Assembly (NCBI GenBank): GCA_900769885.1
Contig: CAAGIG010000076.1
Span: 1-17,951 of the forward strand
Length of the DNA: 17,951 bases
From: Rikenellaceae bacterium
GTDB taxonomy: Bacteria; Bacteroidota; Bacteroidia; Bacteroidales; UBA932
Direction of reading: 5' to 3'
Made by a program: the position numbers and the translations under genes. Below the pieces are notes generated by a model, which searched no databases, was not told the origin of the DNA, and saw nothing but the letters and a program-made list of their open reading frames with translations. This document shows, one piece after another, positions 7,577-14,129 of this stretch. Numbering within the stretch: the first letter of the stretch is position 1; each line of letters opens with the position of its first letter.

Positions 7577-8152
7577 ATGAATTGGTTGGAAATTTTAGGG
7601 ACAATTGTCGGACTTATTTACCTTTGGTTAGAATACCGCGCCAGCATCTGGCTTTGGGCAGCAAGTCTGATAATGCCTGCAATCTATATTTTTGTATACT
7701 ATGACGCCGGTCTGTATGCCGATTTCGGCATCAACATATACTATCTGTTGGCTTCATTCTATGGCATTTACAAATGGATAGCAAAAAGTCCCGCCGACAC
7801 TCAGCAGGGAACACCCACTGAGATTCCAATCACCAGAACTCCGAAATCGTATTATCTCCCTTTGACCCTGATTGCATTTGCCATCACCATAGCACTGGGA
7901 TTTACTCTCGAATATGCAACCGACAGCACTGTCCCCTGGTGCGATGCCTTCACTACAGGATTGAGCATTATCGGTATGTGGATGCTGGCTAAAAAATATA
8001 TTGAGCAATGGTGGGTATGGGGAATAGTCGATATTGTCTCGGCGTTCCTCTATATATACAAAGGACTCCATTTCACCGCAGCACTCTATGGACTATACGC
8101 TGTGATTGTAGTCTTCGGCTATAGAAAATGGTCAAAATCATTAAATTTGTAA
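7577..8152 (+). CDS. pnuC: PnuC-family vitamin transporter (nicotinamide riboside type)
   Basis: A 191-residue inner-membrane protein with about seven predicted hydrophobic segments. Recognisable family features are the opening NWLEILGTIVGLIYLWLEY (2-20), the INIYYLLASFYGIYKW stretch (52-67) and the C-terminal EQWWVWGIVDIVSAFLYIYKG block (143-163). PnuC proteins carry nicotinamide riboside into the cell by facilitated diffusion; close relatives (PnuT) carry thiamine, usually under a TPP riboswitch beside a thiamine pyrophosphokinase gene. No riboswitch or such neighbour is present, so nicotinamide riboside is the better guess, but specificity is unproven. An in-frame upstream start at 7505 would overlap the preceding gene and the promoter and is rejected. 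A loop of about 25 hydrophilic residues (68-92) lies after the second or third segment. Confidence 0.85.
   Translation: MNWLEILGTIVGLIYLWLEYRASIWLWAASLIMPAIYIFVYYDAGLYADFGINIYYLLASFYGIYKWIAKSPADTQQGTPTEIPITRTPKSYYLPLTLIAFAITIALGFTLEYATDSTVPWCDAFTTGLSIIGMWMLAKKYIEQWWVWGIVDIVSAFLYIYKGLHFTAALYGLYAVIVVFGYRKWSKSLNL
8142..8149 (+). promoter_or_regulatory. Possible -7 box upstream of the DPP IV gene
   Basis: TAAATTTG matches TAnnTTTG and ends 25 nt before the ATG at 8175, overlapping the end of pnuC. No TTG lies at the usual -33 distance, so the peptidase gene may instead be read through from pnuC, 22 nt upstream. Confidence 0.35.
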
Positions 8153-8174
8153 TACAAACTAACAAACAACTTAT

Positions 8175-10418
8175 ATGCTAAAGAAAATCATTACCTCAAC
8201 ACTGCTGTTGGCTCTGACAGTTTTATGCTGGGCTCAGCCAAAAGAACTTTCATTAGAAGACATTTATAAAAATGGGACATACGCCCCAAGAGGAATTACA
8301 GCCCTCAGATGGAGTGATGACGGAAAATCATTTTACACCCTGCAAAGGAATGAAGAAGTCGGCGGGCTTGACATCGTTCTAAACGATATAGCAACTGGTA
8401 ATAAGAGTGTTGCAATCTCTGCAACCCAACTTATTCCACAAGGAGAAGAGAAACCCCTTATCGTTGAAAATTACATCTGGTCACCCGACAAATCAAAGTT
8501 GCTCATCTATACAAATTCAAAAAGAGTATGGAGACTCAATACAAAAGGTGATTATTATGTATTGGACATCACCACAGGCGACATCACAAAATTGGGCAAA
8601 GGTCTTGAACCTTCAGAAATGATGTTTGCCAAATTTTCACCTGATGGAGAGAAGGTTGCATACGTATATAAAAACAACATTTATGTAGAGAACTTCCACG
8701 GAAATCACACCCATCGCCACCAATTGACCTTTGACGGTAGCGATATTATCATAAATGGTAATTTTGACTGGGTTTACGAAGAAGAACTTCATCAGCACGA
8801 TGGTTTCAGATGGAGCCCAGACAGCCAACAGATTGCATATTGGCAGTTCGACACCGAAGGAACAGGAACATTTTATATGATTAACAATATTGACTCTGTT
8901 TACTCTGAATTGATTCCCCTTCCTTACCCAAAAGCAGGTACTCCCAATTCAGCTGCAAGAGTAGGTGTTGTAGATATCAGTCACAATCCTCAAACCCGCT
9001 GGTTTGACATTCCCGGGGACCCAAGAAATAACTATATCGCAAGAATAGATTTTGTTCCAGGCTCTGACGAGCTTATGATTCAACAACTTAACCGCCTTCA
9101 AAACACCAATTCGGTATATTATGGAAATACCCACACAATGGAATTGAACAATTTCTTCACCGAAAAAGATGAGGCGTTCCTCGATATCCACGACTACATC
9201 CACTGGGGCAAGGATAATAAATTCTTTACCTGGACCTCAGAGAGGGACGGTTGGAGACACCTTTATAAAGTAAGCAAAGACGGATCGAAAATTGAGCCTG
9301 TCACAGCAGGAGAATTCGATGTTGTAGAAGTTGTAAACGTTGATATGAAAAATGGATATATTTACTACATTGCTTCTCCCGAGAGTCCAATTGAAAGATA
9401 CCTCTTCAGAACCAAAATGAATGGAAAATGCAAAGCTGAGAGACTTACCCCTGTCGGAGAAATCGGACATCACAGCTACAACATTGCACCCAATTCAAAA
9501 TATGCAATTCACACTTTCAGCAACAGTGAAACCCCTGCACGCTACGAACTTGTATCACTTCCTGACCACAAAGTGATTAAAGTAATGCAAGACAACCAAA
9601 AGGTTGCAGAGAATTATGCAGCTCTTCAAGTTCCTGCAAAAGAGTTCTTTAGAGTAGATATTGGAGAGATTGTTCTCGATGGCTGGATGATTAAACCTGC
9701 AGATTTTGACGAGACAAAACAATACCCCGTAATTTTCTACATCTACGGTGAACCCTGGACCAGCACGGTTCAAAACAAATGGGGTGGAAACAACGACCTT
9801 TGGAGCAGATACCTTGCACAAGAAGGATATATCGTAATGAGTGTTGACCCTCGCGGTGTTAATACCCCAAGGGGAAGACACTGGAGAAAATGTGTCTACG
9901 GCAAAGTGGGTATCATTCCTCCTGATGACCACGCCAAAGCTGTTCAGAAAATCATTGAAACCTACTCATTCGTGGACGGCAGCAGAATCGGAATCTGGGG
10001 CTGGAGCGGTGGTGGTTCTTCTACAGCACACCTGATGTTCAAATATCCCGACATCTATTCTACAGGTATCGCTGTAGCTGGTGTTTACTCACAATATCTC
10101 TATGACACCATTTATCAGGAGAGATATATGGGACTTCCTTCTACAAATCCTGAAGGATATTACAATGGTTCTCCTATCAATTTTGCTGCAAATCTTAAAG
10201 GTAACTTGATGCTTATCCACGGAACAGGTGATGACAATGTTCACTACCAAAGTATGGAAATGCTTGTAAATGAGCTTATCAAACAAAACAAGATTTTCTC
10301 AATGCTAAGTTATCCAATGAGAGCGCACGGTATTTACGAAAGAGAAAATACAACCTACCACCTATACCAGTCAATGCTTAAATACTGGTTGGAAAACCTT
10401 CCTGCAGGTGGCAGATAA
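8175..10418 (+). CDS. S9B family dipeptidyl peptidase IV-like serine peptidase, secreted
   Basis: A 747-residue exported peptidase. Residues 1-20 are a signal peptide (MLKKI, hydrophobic core, WA before QP), indicating a periplasmic or surface location. Residues about 40-470 form the DPP IV beta-propeller, with the substrate N-terminus-binding double-Glu motif DWVYEEEL (198-205). The C-terminal alpha/beta-hydrolase domain carries the triad Ser611 (GWSGGG), Asp686 (HGTGDDNVH) and His718 (RAHGI), and the likely oxyanion-hole Tyr524 (YIYGEPW). The spacing between triad residues is close to human DPP4. The position after Ser is Gly rather than the Tyr of the classic GWSYGG motif. The enzyme should release X-Pro or X-Ala dipeptides from peptides and so support amino-acid nutrition. 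Specificity, as DPP IV or prolyl tripeptidyl peptidase, is not certain, though the EE motif favours DPP IV. Confidence 0.92.
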   Translation: MLKKIITSTLLLALTVLCWAQPKELSLEDIYKNGTYAPRGITALRWSDDGKSFYTLQRNEEVGGLDIVLNDIATGNKSVAISATQLIPQGEEKPLIVENYIWSPDKSKLLIYTNSKRVWRLNTKGDYYVLDITTGDITKLGKGLEPSEMMFAKFSPDGEKVAYVYKNNIYVENFHGNHTHRHQLTFDGSDIIINGNFDWVYEEELHQHDGFRWSPDSQQIAYWQFDTEGTGTFYMINNIDSVYSELIPLPYPKAGTPNSAARVGVVDISHNPQTRWFDIPGDPRNNYIARIDFVPGSDELMIQQLNRLQNTNSVYYGNTHTMELNNFFTEKDEAFLDIHDYIHWGKDNKFFTWTSERDGWRHLYKVSKDGSKIEPVTAGEFDVVEVVNVDMKNGYIYYIASPESPIERYLFRTKMNGKCKAERLTPVGEIGHHSYNIAPNSKYAIHTFSNSETPARYELVSLPDHKVIKVMQDNQKVAENYAALQVPAKEFFRVDIGEIVLDGWMIKPADFDETKQYPVIFYIYGEPWTSTVQNKWGGNNDLWSRYLAQEGYIVMSVDPRGVNTPRGRHWRKCVYGKVGIIPPDDHAKAVQKIIETYSFVDGSRIGIWGWSGGGSSTAHLMFKYPDIYSTGIAVAGVYSQYLYDTIYQERYMGLPSTNPEGYYNGSPINFAANLKGNLMLIHGTGDDNVHYQSMEMLVNELIKQNKIFSMLSYPMRAHGIYERENTTYHLYQSMLKYWLENLPAGGR

Positions 10419-10455
10419 TCTAAAACAGTTAATAACACAATTAAAGCAATAGAAT

Positions 10456-10776
10456 ATGTTTGATTGGGCTAAAGAGATGGACTGTGCAATTACAGTCTGC
10501 GACAAAGAAGGGATTGTTTTGTACCAAAATGAGAAATCAATTGTCACCAATGGCGATGTTTTGAATCAAAATCTTTTTGGTTGTCACAATCCCCGTTCAC
10601 AGGAGATTATAAGACGACTAATCAATGAGGGTGCGACAAATACTTACACCATCAGCAAAAAAGGACAAAAGAAACTGATTCATCAAGCCCCTTGGCGTGA
10701 AAACGGAGAGGTGGCAGGACTTGTTGAGTTTTCAATAGTTATCCCCGAAGAGATGCCTCACTACATCAGAGGATAA
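10456..10776 (+). CDS. Small stand-alone PAS-domain protein
   Basis: A 106-residue protein consisting almost entirely of one PAS fold. ITVCDKEGIVLYQN (12-25) is the first strand pair, the FGCHNPRSQEIIRRL segment (41-55) resembles the CH..kS helix of DUF438-linked PAS domains, and the closing sheet is APWRENGEVAGLVEFSIVI (78-96). There is no kinase, DNA-binding or other output domain and no signal peptide, so it is a cytoplasmic sensor or a partner for another protein. Cys10, Cys15, Cys43 and His44 could serve ligand, haem or redox sensing, but this is speculation. It starts 37 nt after the DPP IV gene on the same strand with no promoter match between them, so the two are probably co-transcribed. 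Confidence 0.8.
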   Translation: MFDWAKEMDCAITVCDKEGIVLYQNEKSIVTNGDVLNQNLFGCHNPRSQEIIRRLINEGATNTYTISKKGQKKLIHQAPWRENGEVAGLVEFSIVIPEEMPHYIRG

Positions 10777-10784
10777 AATAACTC

Positions 10785-10849
10785 ATTTAATCGCAACTTT
10801 TTTCTCGGTTTAAGGCAAAAAATCGAGAAAAAAGTTTTGCGAATTAAAA
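10785..10849. repeat. Long imperfect palindrome between the PAS gene and the tRNAs
   Basis: Left arm 10785-10807 and right arm 10824-10849 can pair over about 23 bases around a 16-nt loop. The core AACTTTTTTCTCG / CGAGAAAAAAGTT is a perfect 13-bp match, and the outer parts (TTTAATCGCAA / TTGCGAATTAAA) pair with small bulges. It may end the DPP IV-PAS transcript, but the plus strand has no U-run after it, so it is not a classical terminator. The right arm contains the -33 box of the tRNA promoter. Confidence 0.6.
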
Positions 10850-10864
10850 ATTTGACTATATTTG
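10836..10864 (+). promoter_or_regulatory. Promoter of the tRNA-Pro genes
   Basis: TTTG (10836-10839), a 17-nt spacer and TATATTTG (10857-10864) match the Bacteroidota consensus, with a perfect -7 box. The first tRNA starts 10 nt after the box, as expected for a stable-RNA promoter with a very short leader. Confidence 0.6.
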
Positions 10865-10874
10865 CGGTCCGATT

Positions 10875-10948
10875 CGGGATGTGGCGCAGTTGGCTAGCGC
10901 ACCACGTTAGGGACGTGGGGGTCGGATGTTCGAGTCATCTCATCCCGA
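10875..10948 (+). tRNA. tRNA-Pro, anticodon AGG
   Basis: Manual cloverleaf of 74 nt. The acceptor stem CGGGATG/CATCCCG is fully paired (7 bp) and the discriminator is A. The D-stem is GCGC/GCGC and the anticodon stem CCACG/CGTGG. The anticodon loop TTAGGGA gives AGG at 10909-10911, with G at position 37 as usual in tRNA-Pro. The variable loop has 5 nt, and the T-arm is GGATG/CATCT (one G-U pair) with loop TTCGAGT. The CCA end is not encoded. AGG reads CCU. An A at position 34 outside tRNA-Arg(ACG) is uncommon in bacteria. Identity as tRNA-Pro follows from the anticodon and the near-identical neighbour with CGG. Confidence 0.9.
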
Positions 10949-10949
10949 C

Positions 10950-10983
10950 AAAAGGTTCTCTACCGAAGAGAACCTTTTTTTTA
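10950..10983 (+). terminator. Intrinsic terminator after tRNA-Pro(AGG)
   Basis: A perfect 10-bp stem, AAAGGTTCTC (10951-10960) with GAGAACCTTT (10968-10977), encloses the 7-nt loop TACCGAA and runs into a continuous T-tract to about 10982. It starts 2 nt after the tRNA 3' end, so it may also mark the processing boundary. Confidence 0.85.
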
Positions 10984-11006
10984 TTTATATAACTCTCAAT
11001 TACTTA

Positions 11007-11079
11007 CGGGAAGTGGCGCAGTTGGTAGCGCGCTGCGTTCGGGACGCAGAGGCCGGGTGTTCGAGTCACCTCTTCCCGA
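11007..11079 (+). tRNA. tRNA-Pro, anticodon CGG
   Basis: Manual cloverleaf of 73 nt. The acceptor stem is CGGGAAG/CTTCCCG (7 bp) with discriminator A, the D-stem GCGC/GCGC, and the anticodon stem CTGCG/CGCAG. The loop TTCGGGA gives anticodon CGG (11040-11042), reading CCG. The variable loop has 5 nt, and the T-arm is GGGTG/CACCT with loop TTCGAGT. CCA is not encoded. It closely resembles the tRNA 58 nt upstream in the D-arm and T-loop, which suggests a tandem duplication followed by anticodon divergence. No TAnnTTTG box is visible in 10984-11006, so it may depend on read-through from the first tRNA promoter. Confidence 0.95.
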
Positions 11080-11080
11080 C

Positions 11081-11117
11081 AAAAAGGGATTAATCGTCAA
11101 GATTGGTCCCTTTTTTG
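11081..11117 (+). terminator. Intrinsic terminator after tRNA-Pro(CGG)
   Basis: GGGATTAATC (11086-11095, including two T-G pairs) pairs with GATTGGTCCC (11101-11110) around the loop GTCAA. The stem is extended by A-T pairs and followed by TTTTTTGTTT. It begins 2 nt after the tRNA, the same layout as the first terminator. Confidence 0.8.
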
Positions 11118-11129
11118 TTTTTAATTTAT

Positions 11130-11137
11130 TAACTTCG
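11130..11137 (+). promoter_or_regulatory. Possible -7 box for the DUF1295 gene
   Basis: TAACTTCG is one mismatch from TAnnTTTG, 21 nt before the ATG at 11159. The nearest upstream TTG (11103-11105) is 24 nt away, slightly long. A new promoter is needed here if the terminator at 11081-11117 works, but the match is weak. Confidence 0.3.
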
Positions 11138-11158
11138 CATTTAATAAATAATTGTATT

Positions 11159-11962
11159 ATGCATTACTTACTATTACTATTAATCGTTTCCCTGGCTGTT
11201 TCTGCACTGGGATGGATATATTTCATTTATTTTTTCAGCATTGGATATGGCTTTGGAATATCTGCACTGGCCGTCACATTGCTGCTTGCTTTCAAGGATG
11301 TGATAACACTCCCTTCAGCAATCCTTTGTGCCGTTCTGTTTATTTTCGGATGCCGACTCGGATTGTATCTTTTGACCCGTGAAAAAAGGTCTACTGAATA
11401 CAGAAAAATCCTGTATGGTCCCGATGCAGCATCGAAAAAACCCCTTTTTGTAGTAATTACCGTTTGGATTTTCTGTGCATTGCTATACGTAGGACAAGTC
11501 AGTCCATTAGCATTCTTCCTTGCAAATGCTGCAGACGGAGCTCCTGTAAATGAACTGTTTGTATGGATTGGAGCCGGATTAAGCGCTGTCGGAGTATTAC
11601 TTGAATCTGTTTCAGATGCTCAGAAAAAAAGAGCTAAAAAGAGAGATCCAAAACGCTTCGTGGACACCGGGCTTTACCGCCTTGTACGTTGCCCCAACTA
11701 TTTGGGAGAACTTGTAATCTGGACCGGTGTTTTCATCGTTTGTTTCGGAGCCTGCTGCAACTGGTGGCAATGGGTAATTGCCGCAATCGGATATATTGGA
11801 ATCGTTTATGTTATGTTCAGCGGTGCCAGAAGATTAGAGGTAAGACAAGCCAAAACTTACGGCAACGACCCTCAGTTCCAGGAGTACATCCGCAAAACCC
11901 CTATCCTGCTTCCTTTTATTCCCCTATACAGCGTAGCAAAACACGAATGGTTAAAAGCTTAA
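11159..11962 (+). CDS. DUF1295 / steroid 5-alpha-reductase-like membrane protein
   Basis: A 267-residue polytopic membrane protein with about seven hydrophobic segments. The signature lies in the C-terminal half: RFVDTGLYRLVRCPNYLGEL (residues about 167-186), followed by IWTGVF and, near the end, EVRQAKTYGNDPQFQEYIRKT. This matches DUF1295 and the wider steroid 5-alpha-reductase / isoprenylcysteine methyltransferase fold, whose members bind NADPH or SAM at that C-terminal motif. The substrate in bacteria is unknown; a lipid or isoprenoid reductase is a guess. A longer reading from 11057 would start inside the tRNA gene and cross its terminator, so the ATG at 11159 is chosen. It is 13 nt before the following lipoprotein gene, suggesting co-transcription. 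Confidence 0.85.
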   Translation: MHYLLLLLIVSLAVSALGWIYFIYFFSIGYGFGISALAVTLLLAFKDVITLPSAILCAVLFIFGCRLGLYLLTREKRSTEYRKILYGPDAASKKPLFVVITVWIFCALLYVGQVSPLAFFLANAADGAPVNELFVWIGAGLSAVGVLLESVSDAQKKRAKKRDPKRFVDTGLYRLVRCPNYLGELVIWTGVFIVCFGACCNWWQWVIAAIGYIGIVYVMFSGARRLEVRQAKTYGNDPQFQEYIRKTPILLPFIPLYSVAKHEWLKA

Positions 11963-11975
11963 AACACAATTAAAT

Positions 11976-12857
11976 ATGAAACAATTTTTAAATTTATTGA
12001 TTATTGGGCTGGTATTATTGTCCAGCTGTACAAAACCTGACAACAACACTCCAAAAGAAGATGACGAAAACAACAACACCGAAGCCTTCACTATCGAAAC
12101 TTCACAGATAAGCGGACTTTCTGCAGTTATCGACATCAAACCCCAGGACAAAAACACAAAATATTTCTACTGGCTCTATGAAATGGACCGCTATATCAAC
12201 GAATTTCAGGAGAGTGATGAACTTATAATCGAAAACGACATTGCTTACTGGCAATATGTTGAAGATATTACAGGTGACAGTTGGTTGGAACATATGCAGA
12301 ATGATTTGGTCAGCGGAGATATTACCATCAACAGCAGTGATTTTTACAATCTCCTTCTTTGGGATACAGAATATATAGCATATGCTTATGGACTGGACAG
12401 TTTGGGAAATGTGACAACCCCTGTTTCAAAACATACATTCAGCACCTTGGCTCCTGAGAAAGAGAACACCACTTTTGATATTGAAATCAGTTCAATTGAG
12501 TGGGATGACACCTATAAAAAGTATGCTGTGGAAGCTACCATTACCCCTTCAAACCCTGACACCAGGTTCTTTACTACCATAACAAATATGGATTGGTACG
12601 AATGGTACTTCAGCGAATATAACGAAGGACGCAGTGATGAAGACTTCATTATGTATGAAATTCTGCTCAACACATCCCGTCCATCTTATGAAATTTTGGA
12701 GGAAATGTGCTTGACAGGAACAAGTGTTTATAGTCCTGCACAAATGAGAAACCAATATTTTACTCCGAACAAAAGATATGGGGTATTTGTATTCGGTATG
12801 TCAGAAGATGGTCCTACCACTTCCCTTACAGTGTATGAATTCACAACTCCTTCTTAA
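11976..12857 (+). CDS. Lipoprotein with two tandem related domains, function unknown
   Basis: A 293-residue exported lipoprotein. Residues 1-17 are a lipoprotein signal peptide with lipobox LSSC (lipidated Cys18), followed by an Asn/Asp/Glu-rich linker (19-36). Two related domains follow, about 38-157 and 167-292. Each starts with an F-I-E-x-S-x-I strand, continues to a P..(N)T+FF/FY strand and an (E/N)MD.Y segment with a helical, acidic insert, then LxSG / LTGT, and ends with a YG(L/V)-D/G...T..TF.T closing strand pair. The pattern suggests Ig- or fibronectin-III-like beta domains with a long loop, duplicated inside the gene. I do not recognise a named family. The acidic residues after Cys18 fit a surface-exposed lipoprotein in Bacteroidota (inference). 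It precedes another lipoprotein gene by 27 nt. Confidence 0.75.
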   Translation: MKQFLNLLIIGLVLLSSCTKPDNNTPKEDDENNNTEAFTIETSQISGLSAVIDIKPQDKNTKYFYWLYEMDRYINEFQESDELIIENDIAYWQYVEDITGDSWLEHMQNDLVSGDITINSSDFYNLLLWDTEYIAYAYGLDSLGNVTTPVSKHTFSTLAPEKENTTFDIEISSIEWDDTYKKYAVEATITPSNPDTRFFTTITNMDWYEWYFSEYNEGRSDEDFIMYEILLNTSRPSYEILEEMCLTGTSVYSPAQMRNQYFTPNKRYGVFVFGMSEDGPTTSLTVYEFTTPS

Positions 12858-12884
12858 ACATAACGTTTAAAGAACAGATTGATT

Positions 12885-14114
12885 ATGAAGAGAATACTTT
12901 TAATAGCCTGTACTATTCTGGCATTGACCGCCTGTCAGAATAACAATTCTGTCCCAACAGGAGAATATGAATTGAAACTTGTCTCCTCCGAAAATATGAC
13001 ATTTGGAGCAGAAGGTGGTAGTGGAGAAATCATCTACGAGATAGTAAACCCAAGCAGCACTCTGAATGTCTCGGTAGAGACACCTCAGGAATGGATTCAC
13101 ATTGAATCTACCGACTCTCCAATAATTTTCAATGTAGAAGAGAATCCTTCCGAGAATGAACGTACCGGAAATATCATTGTAAAATATGGAAACCAAAGTT
13201 TCAATATTTCGATCCTGCAAGCTGCAAATGAAGACATTATAACATTTACAGCGACTACTCTTGCTGGAAGTGAATATTTTGGAATCTATGAATCTGAAGG
13301 ATATAATTATTATATCTCACTCTCTACTGCAGGTGTTTCGGACAATGGAAATCTTTACAGTTATTCGACCTACTATTATTTTGACATCTATTCAGATATT
13401 CCCGCAGAAGGTAGTGTAATCAACATCCCTGCAGGTGAATATACTTTGCAAAATTCCACTGCACCGGGAAGTATTTATACAGCGTACAGCAACCTGACCC
13501 TCACAGAGGAGACCACTTACGAAGAGATTCCCTTTACAGAGGCGAGGATGATTGTTTCGGAAAATTCCATTGAAGCATTTGTAACACTGGAAACAGGAGA
13601 GAAACACCATATTATATATAATGGCGCTCCGATTATCGGACAACCCGGTTCTGAAGGGGTCAGCACACTCACCTCCGACCACAATTTCAACATTGAAGGA
13701 GGTGTCTTTGTAGGAGCCTACGTTGGAGACATGTTCTATACAGGTTGCAATACTTGCCAAGTATATCTTTTTGAATATCTTGATGAGATTACAGGCGAGG
13801 AAAGAGGTGACCAGTTCCAGCTCGATTTGCAATTACCTTTGGGAGGAACAGATATCTGTGGAACTTATACTCCCGGCACAGATGTGGGAGACTTTATCCC
13901 AGGTTATGCAGATAACTCATCGGGACAATATCTTCAACAGCATACCTGGTATATGACTGCAGGGTATATAGATTTTGCTCCGATGGTTGCAGGCACCATT
14001 ACTGTTTCCAAAGATGACAACGAAGATTATACCTTCATTATCGACTGTATAGATGACAAAGGATACAGAATCTCAGGTACTTTCAAAGGGAAAGGACAAT
14101 TTATCGAATGGTAA
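12885..14114 (+). CDS. BACON-domain lipoprotein with duplicated C-terminal domain
   Basis: A 409-residue lipoprotein from the ATG at 12885; an in-frame TTG 6 nt upstream is less likely. The lipobox LTAC puts the lipidated Cys at 17. Residues about 30-114 are a BACON domain: SSENMTFGAEGGSGEIIYEI, a WIHI core Trp at 70, ENPSENERTGNIIVKYGNQS and the closing FNISILQAA. BACON domains in Bacteroidota often bind glycans or mucin or act as spacers in surface proteins. Residues about 124-250 and 266-409 look like two copies of one beta-rich domain, each with a G.Y.L/..G.Y.PG strand pair and an I.V/...Y.I...GA/G closing hairpin. The second copy holds CNTC (288-291). Its function is unknown; a surface ligand-binding role is an inference from BACON and the lipid anchor. 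Confidence 0.78.
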   Translation: MKRILLIACTILALTACQNNNSVPTGEYELKLVSSENMTFGAEGGSGEIIYEIVNPSSTLNVSVETPQEWIHIESTDSPIIFNVEENPSENERTGNIIVKYGNQSFNISILQAANEDIITFTATTLAGSEYFGIYESEGYNYYISLSTAGVSDNGNLYSYSTYYYFDIYSDIPAEGSVINIPAGEYTLQNSTAPGSIYTAYSNLTLTEETTYEEIPFTEARMIVSENSIEAFVTLETGEKHHIIYNGAPIIGQPGSEGVSTLTSDHNFNIEGGVFVGAYVGDMFYTGCNTCQVYLFEYLDEITGEERGDQFQLDLQLPLGGTDICGTYTPGTDVGDFIPGYADNSSGQYLQQHTWYMTAGYIDFAPMVAGTITVSKDDNEDYTFIIDCIDDKGYRISGTFKGKGQFIEW

Positions 14115-14129
14115 CAAAACGCAATTACT

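Noticed and set aside
11057..11158. Extended start of the DUF1295 protein
   Set aside because: It begins inside tRNA-Pro(CGG) and is read through the intrinsic terminator.
12854..12870. Small inverted repeat TTAAAC / GTTTAA between the two lipoprotein genes
   Set aside because: Only 6 bp, A/T-rich and without a U-run; too weak to call a terminator.
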